Shown piece after piece: positions 1 to 5,856 of a stretch of 5,876 bases of DNA (within the stretch, counting starts at the first letter, position 1; each line of letters starts with the position of its first letter). A program made the position numbers and the translations under genes. This stretch comes from Thermoproteota archaeon. Its GTDB lineage: Archaea > Thermoproteota > Thermoprotei_A > Sulfolobales > Desulfurococcaceae. The DNA is taken from assembly GCA_013154205.1 (NCBI GenBank), contig JAADCY010000133.1, positions 1 to 5,876 on the forward strand, read 5' to 3'. The notes below the pieces were generated by a model that had not been told where the DNA came from, made no database searches, and worked only from the letters and a program-made list of their open reading frames with translations.

Positions 1-922
1 CTCCCAGGAAGATACTTGTTTCTCTTGCAGCTACGGGCATGTTGCTAGTGTTGGCTATGAATACGCTTCTCTCTACTAGGGGTTTGCCTGTCCTGGGATC
101 AACTAGTTTGCGGAAGCTGTGGAGGGCGTCGGCCATCTCGTTTCCTCTTTCACCGCATCCAACATAGATTGCTATGTCTACGTGGCTCCACTTGGTCAGC
201 TGTTGTAAAGTAACAGTTTTACCGGTACCGAATCCTCCGGGTATGGCTGCTTTTCCACCCTTTGCTAGCGGGAAGAAGAAATCTATGACTCTCTGCCCCG
301 TGATCAGTGGTTCGGTAGGCTCGAGTTTCTCCCGGTATGGTCTAGGCTTTCTAACGGGCCATTTCTGAAGCATTGTTACATCCTTACCATTAATCCTCGC
401 TATGGGCTCTGTGATCGTATAGTCTCCTTCAGTCACGATATCCTCGATCACGCCATGCATGTCGGGTGGGACCATGACGTAATGCCTAACAGTCTCGGTT
501 TCCTGGACGTAGCCGAGATAATCGTTCGGCCCTACTTTATCTCCTTTCTTAACAAGTGGTATGAAGTGCCATTTCTTATCTCTTGGAAGCGGCGCGGCTT
601 TCACTCCTTTCTTAATGAAAAATCCTACGAGCTTCTCGAGCACAGGGAGAGGTCTTTGAATGCCATCATAAATAGAGCCTATGAGGCCGGGCCCTAGCTC
701 TGCAGCGAGGGGATAGCCAGTCCCTACAACTTCGTCGCCGACTTTCAGGCCTGTAGTATCCTCATATACCTGTATGATCGCCTTATCGCCTTCGACACCG
801 ATAATCTCTCCTATAAGCCTATCAGGCCCTACTTCGACTACCTCGTATACTTTAGACCCCCTCATATTCTCGGCTATCACGAGGGGGCCTGAAACCCTGT
901 ATACGTGTCCTCTCACAATCAT
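1..922 (-). CDS. atpA: A-type ATP synthase catalytic subunit A, N-terminal 307 residues (cut by window edge)
   Basis: This is the nucleotide-binding catalytic subunit of the A1 head, which makes or hydrolyses ATP at the A/B interfaces. The family is about 580-600 residues long, so roughly half is present; the rest lies beyond base 1. Visible parts are the N-terminal beta-barrel (about 1-75), the A-type insertion or bulge region (about 110-190), the motif GQRVIDFFFP (209-218), the P-loop GGFGTGKT (229-236), and IYVGCGERGNEM (252-263), where E258 matches the catalytic glutamate of the GER motif. NTSNMPVAARE (291-301) is also typical. The P-loop differs from the usual GPFGSGKT (P to G, S to T). 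The two sites where archaeal and yeast homologues carry inteins, the P-loop and the VGC junction, are uninterrupted. The ATG at 922 is chosen because an in-frame TGA lies three codons upstream and a Shine-Dalgarno site precedes it. The gene follows atpF after 65 bases. Identity is very secure. Confidence 0.97.
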   Translation of the reverse strand, partial: MIVRGHVYRVSGPLVIAENMRGSKVYEVVEVGPDRLIGEIIGVEGDKAIIQVYEDTTGLKVGDEVVGTGYPLAAELGPGLIGSIYDGIQRPLPVLEKLVGFFIKKGVKAAPLPRDKKWHFIPLVKKGDKVGPNDYLGYVQETETVRHYVMVPPDMHGVIEDIVTEGDYTITEPIARINGKDVTMLQKWPVRKPRPYREKLEPTEPLITGQRVIDFFFPLAKGGKAAIPGGFGTGKTVTLQQLTKWSHVDIAIYVGCGERGNEMADALHSFRKLVDPRTGKPLVERSVFIANTSNMPVAARETSIFLG

Positions 923-926
923 ATAT

Positions 927-935
927 GATCACGCC
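927..935 (-). promoter_or_regulatory. Shine-Dalgarno site of atpA
   Basis: The minus strand reads GGCGTGATC, ending four bases before the ATG at 922. GTGATC matches the end of the archaeal consensus GGAGGTGATC, which pairs with the 3' end of 16S rRNA. It supports the chosen atpA start. Confidence 0.6.
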
Positions 936-979
936 TTAAGCATATGTGTAAGCATTAACATGTGTGGAATACAGCCGTG

Positions 980-987
980 CTTAAAAA
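980..987 (-). promoter_or_regulatory. Possible internal promoter (TATA-like box) before atpA
   Basis: Just after the atpF stop codon the minus strand reads TTTTTAAG, a reasonable archaeal TATA-like box. Transcription starting about 25 bases downstream would begin near 957 and give a leader of about 35 bases carrying the atpA Shine-Dalgarno site. The 65-base gap is longer than those within K-E-C-F, which also fits extra control of the head genes. This is inferred from sequence only; in AT-rich DNA such boxes occur by chance. Confidence 0.3.
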
Positions 988-1320
988 CTATATAGATATT
1001 TTGAGTCCTATGTATTTTCTTATCATTTCCTCATAGTACTTCTTTGGATCAATTTCTGCAAGTATCTTTGGTGATTCCACAGTTATGAATAATATATTGC
1101 TATACCTTTCCTTGAATTCATCAATCGTTTTACCGCATTTGTCTGTTGTTGTGCGTGACAATATGATCACTCCGTACTCACTATGTTTTTTCGAAATGAT
1201 CTCTTCGACATCATCGCATTTCCCGGTAAATTCTAGATAATCAGCCCCCGCGGCAGCACCGATTAGGCATAGGAAGGGATCACCGATAACAAGTACTTTT
1301 TTCTCTCTAGGAGCAGTCAT
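988..1320 (-). CDS. atpF: A-type ATP synthase subunit F
   Basis: This is the small central-stalk subunit that rotates with D inside the A/B head. With the ATG at 1320 it is 110 residues, normal for the family (about 100-110). It opens with a beta strand and turn, KKVLVIGDP (7-15), followed by a Gly/Ala-rich helix, as in the Rossmann-like N-terminal domain of AtpF. It ends with the C-terminal helix IRKYIGLKI (100-108), the part that reaches into the head. An in-frame ATG at 1332 would add four residues, but it has no ribosome binding site. The ATG at 1320 overlaps the atpC stop as ATGA and has GGTGG five bases upstream, so it is preferred. Three cysteines (18, 35, 62) are present in this short protein. 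Identity rests on fold-like motifs, size and its place between C and A. Confidence 0.93.
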   Translation of the reverse strand: MTAPREKKVLVIGDPFLCLIGAAAGADYLEFTGKCDDVEEIISKKHSEYGVIILSRTTTDKCGKTIDEFKERYSNILFITVESPKILAEIDPKKYYEEMIRKYIGLKISI

Positions 1321-2297
1321 AATAACCACCATTTATCGATAATTTCTTTTAGCTCTGATACCAGGGTTCCAGCCTCTATAGCTGCTAGTACGGCGCGAAC
1401 CAGCAAAGATTCACCTATAAGTAATACATAGATTTTAGCAGCTGCATCGCCGGGAGTAGTCGTAGTTGTTTCCGCCGCTATATATGAAACATACAGCACA
1501 ATTGCCAAGTCGAACGGTATAATGGAGCGATCCAGTCTCTTCATATCGTTCAGTATTTCTGCGAAGCCGTTGACTATGGGGTTTAAAGATCTTGTTATCG
1601 TTATTAGGTTGTCCATGTCTTTAGCTGAGGAGCAAGCGTTGGTGAATTCGTCTCTAGTGACGGTATATAGTGATGGTAGGGTTTCAGGTGTTCTCTCCAG
1701 CATGTTGCAGGCCTTGAGAAGCAGTAAGTCATGGTATAATCCGTATAGTTTACGTGCTAAGCCCTCAGGTATCTTGTCTCTCTTTTTCAGCAGCGAAAAA
1801 CCATAGGTGATGGCGGCATAGCCTCCTCCGGTGTGCTCCGCTATCATTGAAGCATAAGCGTGCAGCTCAAACGGGAGCTTCTCTATGAACTCATTGACAT
1901 CCCTTACTTGCTCTATATCAAGTGATGCAACGCTTCCAACTGGATATAGTGGTTCTGGCTTAAGGTTCTTCATTACATAGCCTGTCATAACAGCAATATT
2001 AATTACATTGAATAACTCGTTGAAAGCATCTATTACGACAGAATCTTTTTCACTCAATTTCCTAAGCATTGATACACGTTCATTGTTTAGCTCAGCGATA
2101 ATTCTAGTCAGTATTCGTAGGCTTTTCTTCCCCGTTTTGATCGACTCATACAGTTTTAGCCCTACTGGCTTGTTTCCAATGATCTTAACAGCGTCAGCGA
2201 TTGTTTTTTGAGATAGCATTTCATCTAGTTCTTTCCTTGTAACAATCTTGTCAAGCATATTCTTGATCCTTGAATAACGGTAATAGGTATCATGCAA
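1317..2297 (-). CDS. atpC: A-type ATP synthase subunit C
   Basis: This is the funnel-shaped all-helical subunit (homologue of V-ATPase subunit d) that sits on the K ring and couples it to the central stalk. At 326 residues it is near the family size (about 330-380). The N-terminus, with TYYRYSRIKNML (4-15) and helices rich in Leu and Lys, matches the usual opening of the family. The protein looks helical throughout, with an unusual run of five threonines (277-281) before the last helices. The start is TTG at 2297. The first in-frame stop upstream is the TGA that also ends atpE, and no ATG or GTG lies in the nine bases between, so TTG is the only full-length start. The ribosome binding site is weak (GGTTGATG), suggesting coupling to atpE translation. 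The end overlaps atpF by four bases. This family is poorly conserved, so the call leans on gene order as well as sequence. Confidence 0.92.
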   Translation of the reverse strand: MHDTYYRYSRIKNMLDKIVTRKELDEMLSQKTIADAVKIIGNKPVGLKLYESIKTGKKSLRILTRIIAELNNERVSMLRKLSEKDSVVIDAFNELFNVINIAVMTGYVMKNLKPEPLYPVGSVASLDIEQVRDVNEFIEKLPFELHAYASMIAEHTGGGYAAITYGFSLLKKRDKIPEGLARKLYGLYHDLLLLKACNMLERTPETLPSLYTVTRDEFTNACSSAKDMDNLITITRSLNPIVNGFAEILNDMKRLDRSIIPFDLAIVLYVSYIAAETTTTTPGDAAAKIYVLLIGESLLVRAVLAAIEAGTLVSELKEIIDKWWLL

Positions 2298-2306
2298 TTC
2301 TTTGCA

Positions 2307-2900
2307 TCAACCCCATAGTATCTTAGCAATAATAGGTACTAGTGTTGTCTTTGCACGTTCGAGCCTAACATCGTATGTGTTATTGACTGTTTTACCATCT
2401 CTTGACTCAGCTATTACGCCGCCCAGGATCTCCTTATTTATAAGGATGTCTGCTTTAAGCCCTAGTGATCTGGCGACCTTATTAGCTATCTCGAGATCTT
2501 TTTCGTGCACAATGATCTTTGCAAGGTCTTCAGGCTCTATGTACTCAAATGTTTCTCTAAGAAGATTTTCTAGAGACCTATATATGTTGAAGCCTTTGCG
2601 CTCGGCTATTACCTCTTTACTTTTACTGAATACTTCTTCGATTAGCTCGTACTTGGCTTTACTGAGTATGATCCTGGCTTGTCTCTTAGCATCAGATCTA
2701 ATGATCTGTGCCTGTATCTTCGCGTTCTCTATTATTTTCTCCCTTTCCCTCCTCACTTTTTCCTCGTACTTTCTCTTTGCTTCCTCGATTATTTCTTCGG
2801 CTTTTCTCTTGGCTTCTTCTATGATTCTATCAGCTTCTTTCCTCGCATCTTCCAGTATCTTACTCCTTAGCTCGTCAAGCCCTGTGATCTCTGCAGACAC
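2307..2900 (-). CDS. atpE: A-type ATP synthase subunit E (peripheral stalk)
   Basis: This 197-residue protein is the larger partner in the E-H peripheral stalk that holds the A/B head still against the membrane stator. Residues 1 to about 100 form a highly charged coiled coil. Three 11-residue repeats are visible at 17-27, 28-38 and 39-49; such hendecads are typical of the right-handed E/G coiled coil known from Thermus. The C-terminal globular domain (about 105-197) carries the family pattern GGVIAESRDGKTVNNTYDVR (160-179) followed by a conserved LWG ending that normally binds the top of subunit B. The start is GTG at 2900, eight bases after a strong GAGGTG that overlaps the atpK stop codon. 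Seventeen codons (residues 21-37) are base-for-base identical to part of atpH. Confidence 0.95.
   Translation of the reverse strand: MSAEITGLDELRSKILEDARKEADRIIEEAKRKAEEIIEEAKRKYEEKVRREREKIIENAKIQAQIIRSDAKRQARIILSKAKYELIEEVFSKSKEVIAERKGFNIYRSLENLLRETFEYIEPEDLAKIIVHEKDLEIANKVARSLGLKADILINKEILGGVIAESRDGKTVNNTYDVRLERAKTTLVPIIAKILWG
2788..2841 (-). repeat. 54-bp exact direct repeat, copy in atpE
   Basis: This stretch is identical base for base to 5679-5732 and in the same orientation. It covers 17 full codons of atpE (residues 21-37) plus single flanking bases, encoding KEADRIIEEAKRKAEEI. Identity stops at a synonymous change (ATC against ATA) on one side and at the codon for residue 20 on the other. 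Confidence 0.95.
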
Positions 2901-2908
2901 TATCTAGG

Positions 2909-2914
2909 CACCTC
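2909..2914 (-). promoter_or_regulatory. Shine-Dalgarno site of atpE
   Basis: The minus strand reads GAGGTG, overlapping the atpK stop codon and ending eight bases before the GTG start at 2900. It is a strong match to the archaeal consensus and decides in favour of the GTG start. It also places initiation of E right where ribosomes finish K. Confidence 0.75.
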
Positions 2915-3380
2915 AGCCTATGAGTGATAGGCCCATTAGCCCGAATACCATACCTAGGATACCCATTAGCTCTACGTATACCGCTAGGATTAGTGCGTTG
3001 AAGGTTATCCTACCCTTAGTTCTAGGTAGTTCTGCGATACCGGACGCACATATCACTCCTTGGAACCATGCTGAGAACAGCTCGGCGCCAGCAACTGCTA
3101 GGCCTAGGCCTAGGATTGCTAATCCTGTTGATAACGTTATGGTTGATAGGTGTCCTTTGACAAAGTTCACGAATTGTATCAGCACGATTAATCCGTAGAA
3201 TGTCTGTGTCATTGGCAGTGCTGCTAGTAGGAATACGTTTCTGAACTGCCGTGGATCCTCTGCGAGCGTGGCGGTACCGGCAGCACCTGCTTTACCTATT
3301 CCTATCGATGAGCCTACTAGGCCTCCGAGTAATGCCAATGCTGCACCCGCATAAGCAAGTCCCAGAGCTAGAACATCCAT
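2913..3380 (-). CDS. atpK: A-type ATP synthase rotor-ring proteolipid, subunit K (c), two-hairpin form
   Basis: This is the membrane protein that forms the rotating ion-carrying ring. With the ATG at 3380 it has 155 residues and four membrane segments, making two fused hairpins, as in V-ATPase c and Enterococcus NtpK rather than the 8-kDa single hairpin. The Gly/Ala-rich helix 1 (about 3-28) is followed by the loop around EDPRQFRN (41-48). Helix 2 carries LPMTQTFYG (55-63), helix 3 has Q107 within FSAWFQG, and helix 4 carries the ion-binding carboxylate E137 in YVELMGILG. The first hairpin has Gln59 where a second carboxylate could be. An in-frame TTG at 3401 would add seven residues, but a good Shine-Dalgarno site lies inside that stretch, seven bases before the ATG. 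The upstream gap of 111 bases suggests its own promoter, fitting the need for many copies per complex. Confidence 0.96.
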   Translation of the reverse strand: MDVLALGLAYAGAALALLGGLVGSSIGIGKAGAAGTATLAEDPRQFRNVFLLAALPMTQTFYGLIVLIQFVNFVKGHLSTITLSTGLAILGLGLAVAGAELFSAWFQGVICASGIAELPRTKGRITFNALILAVYVELMGILGMVFGLMGLSLIG

Positions 3381-3387
3381 GTTATAT

Positions 3388-3395
3388 GACCTCAC
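3388..3395 (-). promoter_or_regulatory. Shine-Dalgarno site that sets the atpK start
   Basis: The minus strand reads GTGAGGTC, ending seven bases before the ATG at 3380. The match and spacing are good. The alternative in-frame TTG at 3401 lies upstream of this site and has no comparable site of its own. Confidence 0.7.
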
Positions 3396-3408
3396 ATGCA
3401 AACTGTGA

Positions 3409-3427
3409 TAGGTGTAGTCGAAATAAT
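3409..3427 (-). promoter_or_regulatory. Candidate atpK promoter: TATA-like ATTATTT followed by TACACCTA
   Basis: The minus strand has ATTATTT (3427-3421), then four bases, then TACACCTA (3416-3409). The same two words occur before atpH, one base apart. In both places TACACCTA ends about 30 bases before the start codon. If ATTATTT acts as the TATA box, transcription would begin near 3397, just before the atpK Shine-Dalgarno site. The shared words are seen directly; promoter function is inferred. Confidence 0.4.
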
Positions 3428-3449
3428 GTATTCACACAGCAGAGGTAGA

Positions 3450-3477
3450 AAAACTTAGCTTTTTGAATAAAATTCAA
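3450..3477 (-). terminator. Weak palindrome and T-run after atpI, possible terminator
   Basis: The minus strand has the perfect 6-bp inverted repeat TTGAAT-TTT-ATTCAA (3477-3463), then AAAAAGCTAAG and a run of five T (near 3455-3451). It lies 15 bases past the atpI stop codon. The stem is AT-only, so a hairpin would be unstable in a thermophile. Archaeal termination depends mainly on T-runs, so partial termination is possible. The palindrome could instead be a protein-binding site or a TATA-like element for atpK. Confidence 0.3.
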
Positions 3478-3491
3478 TTAATCACTTATAG

Positions 3492-5459
3492 TTACTCTAT
3501 AACGACTCTTTTTCTAAGTATTATCTTTATGGGTTCGAACGGATAGCCTGTGCCTTCATAGAATTTACTGAGGAATTCTACGAAGCAGAGACGTATGGAG
3601 TGAATGAATCCTCCCAGAGCTGATAATGCAGTGTTTAGGATATGGCCGAACGCGGCGATCATAATTGCAACTATTCCACCAACAATTAATCCTATTATTG
3701 ATGGTAGTGATGCTTGTACTCCGCCGAAAGCCATTTGTGCTAATAAGTTAAAGCTTGAGGCTAAATAAAGCGTTGCCAGTCCTACGCCAGCTAATCTACT
3801 GTAGCTGAGAACATCTCCGAGTAGGCCTGTTATGCTGAACAACCACATTAATAGTCCTAGGCCTCCCAGATTCTTAATAGTCCCTATAACGATCAACACT
3901 ATACCTATGAAGGCACCATAGAGCAGGTAGTTATACATATACGGCGGTATCCCTGGTATAGGTGTGTTGAGTACCTTGTACATTATATATGGTATGCCGA
4001 ATGCCTCACCTATGAAAAGCCCTATTTCATTCAGCGCGTCTCCTATCTGGTGATGCTTTATAGCTTTAGCAAGCGTTATTGCATGTGCTATATTGACATG
4101 TATGAGTCCGATAATTATTGCTAGAGCCAAGAACTTGAGCGGGTTTATGAAGATATCAGTAAACTGGAAGCCCATACCGAAGAGTTTAAGTGTATTACCA
4201 AAGAACGAGCCGCCAAGAGCACCTATTACGAAACCCACAATGCTTGATACTATCAACGAATTCTTAAAGTACACGTAATCCTTGTTCTCAGGATCGTTAG
4301 TAAACTTGTCCAGCAAGTATATTGCAGCAAGTATTATTGCTATAGCATATCCCATGTCGCCGAGCATTATTCCAAAGAATAAGGCGAAAGAATACGCTAT
4401 TATTGGGGTTGGATCCCATTCTCTATAGTCTGGGACACCCAGGAACTTGACAATAGGCTCGAACCATCTTATTACTCTAGGATTCTCGAGGAGCGTAGGA
4501 GGCTTATCATGTTCACTCGGTTCTTTGAACTCGACATAAGCAGCAATACCGTTTTCCCTAAGAATATTCACGAGTTTATCTTTGAGTTTTACCGGCACCC
4601 ATCCCTTCAAGACAGCCATGTATTTAGTGCTTAGGGATTTGATTATAGTCTCCAGTCTCTCTAAGATGTTCTCAAGGACAACCTTATACTTTGCAAGATA
4701 TTCACCATTCTCATCGATGATTCGATCTATTCTTTGCTTGATCTCATCTATGTGTTTCCTGGCCTCCGCGGATATTTTGGCTAGTCTCTCGATGAGATCA
4801 CTCACTGTTTTAACATCTTTATCCACATACTTATTCAAAGAGAGATATGATAGGCCGAGATTAAGCGCTATATCCCTTGTTCTATGATAATCCGCTTTTT
4901 TCGTAATGCAGTTGACAACGCATATTCCTTCATGACTAGTTTTCAAGAGTACGATCGGCTTTGCTTCGGCGATGAATTGCTCTACAGCCTCAGTCCTACC
5001 GTAATAGGTGGACGAAACATAGTGTTGGCCCTCATACTGTAGATTCCCCACTAAATAATCGCTTGGAAGTAATGAGAGGATCCGTAGATACTCTGTCGCT
5101 TCGTCTAGACGTGTTAGTTCCGCTCGCAGATTATCTTCGAGCACTTGTATCTCTGTATATATCTTGTTGACATCATCGCTGATCTTGGATATACTTAGAT
5201 CCTCTATATCCATAGGAGTTATATTAACAAGATATACCTTACCACGTCTACGGCTCAATATGGAATCTATTATCTCAAGTGTATGGCGTGCCTTCTCATA
5301 TTCTTCCAAGTACTTTTCCGCTTCTTTCTCAGAAGCTTTCGTTACCTGAATTACCCCGGCACTCTGCAGGATCCTTATCGCATCACGTAGATTGATCTTA
5401 GGAACAACAATCTCTGCTTTCAGCATTCTTACAGGTTTGTTGAGAATAATGGGAAACAT
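3492..5459 (-). CDS. atpI: A-type ATP synthase subunit I (a), membrane stator
   Basis: This 655-residue protein is the stator that forms the two ion half-channels beside the K ring and anchors the peripheral stalks; the length is normal (about 620-700). Residues 1 to about 340 are cytosolic, with two alpha/beta lobes joined by long coiled-coil stretches (about 40-125 and 205-275) and the GWVP motif (286-289). The membrane half has about eight segments. It begins at EWDPTP (347-352) and FFGIMLGDMGYA (361-372). The key segment holds LSYSRL, with R555 matching the essential arginine that faces the ring carboxylate. H606, H620 and R623 lie in the next conserved block, and the C-terminus has VEFLSKFYEGTGYPFEP (627-643). 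Two cysteines (180, 184) sit close together in the cytosolic part. The ATG at 5459 overlaps the atpH TAA as TAATG, suggesting coupled translation. Met12 is a less likely start because it has no ribosome binding site. Confidence 0.97.
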   Translation of the reverse strand: MFPIILNKPVRMLKAEIVVPKINLRDAIRILQSAGVIQVTKASEKEAEKYLEEYEKARHTLEIIDSILSRRRGKVYLVNITPMDIEDLSISKISDDVNKIYTEIQVLEDNLRAELTRLDEATEYLRILSLLPSDYLVGNLQYEGQHYVSSTYYGRTEAVEQFIAEAKPIVLLKTSHEGICVVNCITKKADYHRTRDIALNLGLSYLSLNKYVDKDVKTVSDLIERLAKISAEARKHIDEIKQRIDRIIDENGEYLAKYKVVLENILERLETIIKSLSTKYMAVLKGWVPVKLKDKLVNILRENGIAAYVEFKEPSEHDKPPTLLENPRVIRWFEPIVKFLGVPDYREWDPTPIIAYSFALFFGIMLGDMGYAIAIILAAIYLLDKFTNDPENKDYVYFKNSLIVSSIVGFVIGALGGSFFGNTLKLFGMGFQFTDIFINPLKFLALAIIIGLIHVNIAHAITLAKAIKHHQIGDALNEIGLFIGEAFGIPYIMYKVLNTPIPGIPPYMYNYLLYGAFIGIVLIVIGTIKNLGGLGLLMWLFSITGLLGDVLSYSRLAGVGLATLYLASSFNLLAQMAFGGVQASLPSIIGLIVGGIVAIMIAAFGHILNTALSALGGFIHSIRLCFVEFLSKFYEGTGYPFEPIKIILRKRVVIE

Positions 5460-5764
5460 TACTCGGCACCCACTACATGGCGCACGAGTTCTTGTACAGC
5501 TTCGCCGATCCTCTCCTTACCTGTTCTCCTTATCTCCTCTGCCCGAGCATATGCTTCATTAAGGATCTTTTCTGCCTCCTTCTTTGCCTCCTCTATAATT
5601 TTTTCCGCTTCTTTCTCAAATTCCTCCTTCGGTACAGGCGCCGAAAGGATTTCTTCCGCTTTACGCCTAGCATCTCTTATTATTTCTTCGGCTTTTCTCT
5701 TGGCTTCTTCTATGATTCTATCAGCTTCTTTCTCTATTTCCTCTATATTAAGGCGACCGCTCAA
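5459..5764 (-). CDS. atpH: A-type ATP synthase subunit H (peripheral stalk coiled coil)
   Basis: This is the small partner of subunit E in the peripheral stalk (called G in Thermus). It has 101 residues, in the family range. It is almost entirely charged coiled coil made of 11-residue repeats: three at 8-40, a break SAPVPK (41-46) with two prolines, then three more at 47-79. The two halves match each other at 20 of 33 positions, so the gene looks internally duplicated, with a kink in the middle. The C-terminal segment (about 80-101) is helical and less repetitive. The start is TTG at 5764: no in-frame ATG or GTG lies close upstream, and GGTG stands eight bases before it. Residues 12-28 are encoded by the same bases as part of atpE. 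Coiled coils match many families by chance, so the call depends on its place directly before atpI and its resemblance to E. Confidence 0.9.
   Translation of the reverse strand: MSGRLNIEEIEKEADRIIEEAKRKAEEIIRDARRKAEEILSAPVPKEEFEKEAEKIIEEAKKEAEKILNEAYARAEEIRRTGKERIGEAVQELVRHVVGAE
5679..5732 (-). repeat. 54-bp exact direct repeat, copy in atpH
   Basis: This is the second copy of the 54-bp block, encoding atpH residues 12-28 in the same reading frame as in atpE. The copies start 2891 bases apart and flank atpI and atpK. Confidence 0.95.
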
Positions 5765-5768
5765 TAGC

Positions 5769-5803
5769 TTACACCATTTAACACCGATTTCATGTAGGTG
5801 TAA
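5769..5803 (-). promoter_or_regulatory. GGTGTAA repeats before atpH, possible operator
   Basis: On the minus strand, TTACACC (5803-5797) and GGTGTAA (5775-5769) form a perfect 7-bp inverted repeat. GGTGTTAA (5785-5778) is a near copy placed exactly ten bases, about one helix turn, from the last. They lie between the nearest TATA-like box and the start codon. Their spacing suggests a regulator site, but no regulator is known from this window, and the last copy also supplies the GGTG ribosome binding site. Confidence 0.3.
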
Positions 5804-5809
5804 AAATAA
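5795..5809 (-). promoter_or_regulatory. Candidate atpH promoter: ATTATTT followed by TACACCTA
   Basis: The minus strand has ATTATTT (5809-5803), one base, then TACACCTA (5802-5795). The same pair of words precedes atpK. A start about 27 bases past the box would fall near 5779, giving a leader of about 15 bases with GGTG in it. This is inferred from sequence alone. Confidence 0.4.
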
Positions 5810-5856
5810 TCGTAGTAGTTGTTCTCAAGCGTGTTCGTAATTCATATAATTGAGGC

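Noticed and set aside
150..237. Possible intein in atpA at the P-loop or the VGC junction
   Set aside because: These are the classic insertion sites in archaeal and yeast homologues, but both motifs read through without interruption here.
455..995. Plus-strand frames at 455-697 and 774-995
   Set aside because: They lie opposite the well-conserved atpA coding sequence, have no recognisable motif, and have no convincing ribosome binding site.
1317..1332. Longer atpF start at ATG 1332 with a 16-base overlap with atpC
   Set aside because: It has no ribosome binding site, while ATG 1320 has GGTGG upstream and a typical ATGA overlap.
2679..2841. Tandem repeat or CRISPR-like pattern in the repetitive CTTCTTC-rich stretch
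   Set aside because: The 33-base periodicity comes from 11-residue coiled-coil repeats in AtpE; there are no conserved repeats with unique spacers.
2302..2907. Plus-strand open frame of 201 codons opposite atpE
   Set aside because: It is Ser/Leu-rich low-complexity sequence, exactly what the complement of Lys/Glu/Ala coiled-coil codons gives. The minus strand encodes a full AtpE with its conserved C-terminal motif and a ribosome binding site.
5477..5767. Plus-strand open frame of 96 codons opposite atpH
   Set aside because: Phe/Leu-rich shadow of the atpH coiled coil. Its resemblance to the frame opposite atpE only reflects the shared 54-bp repeat.
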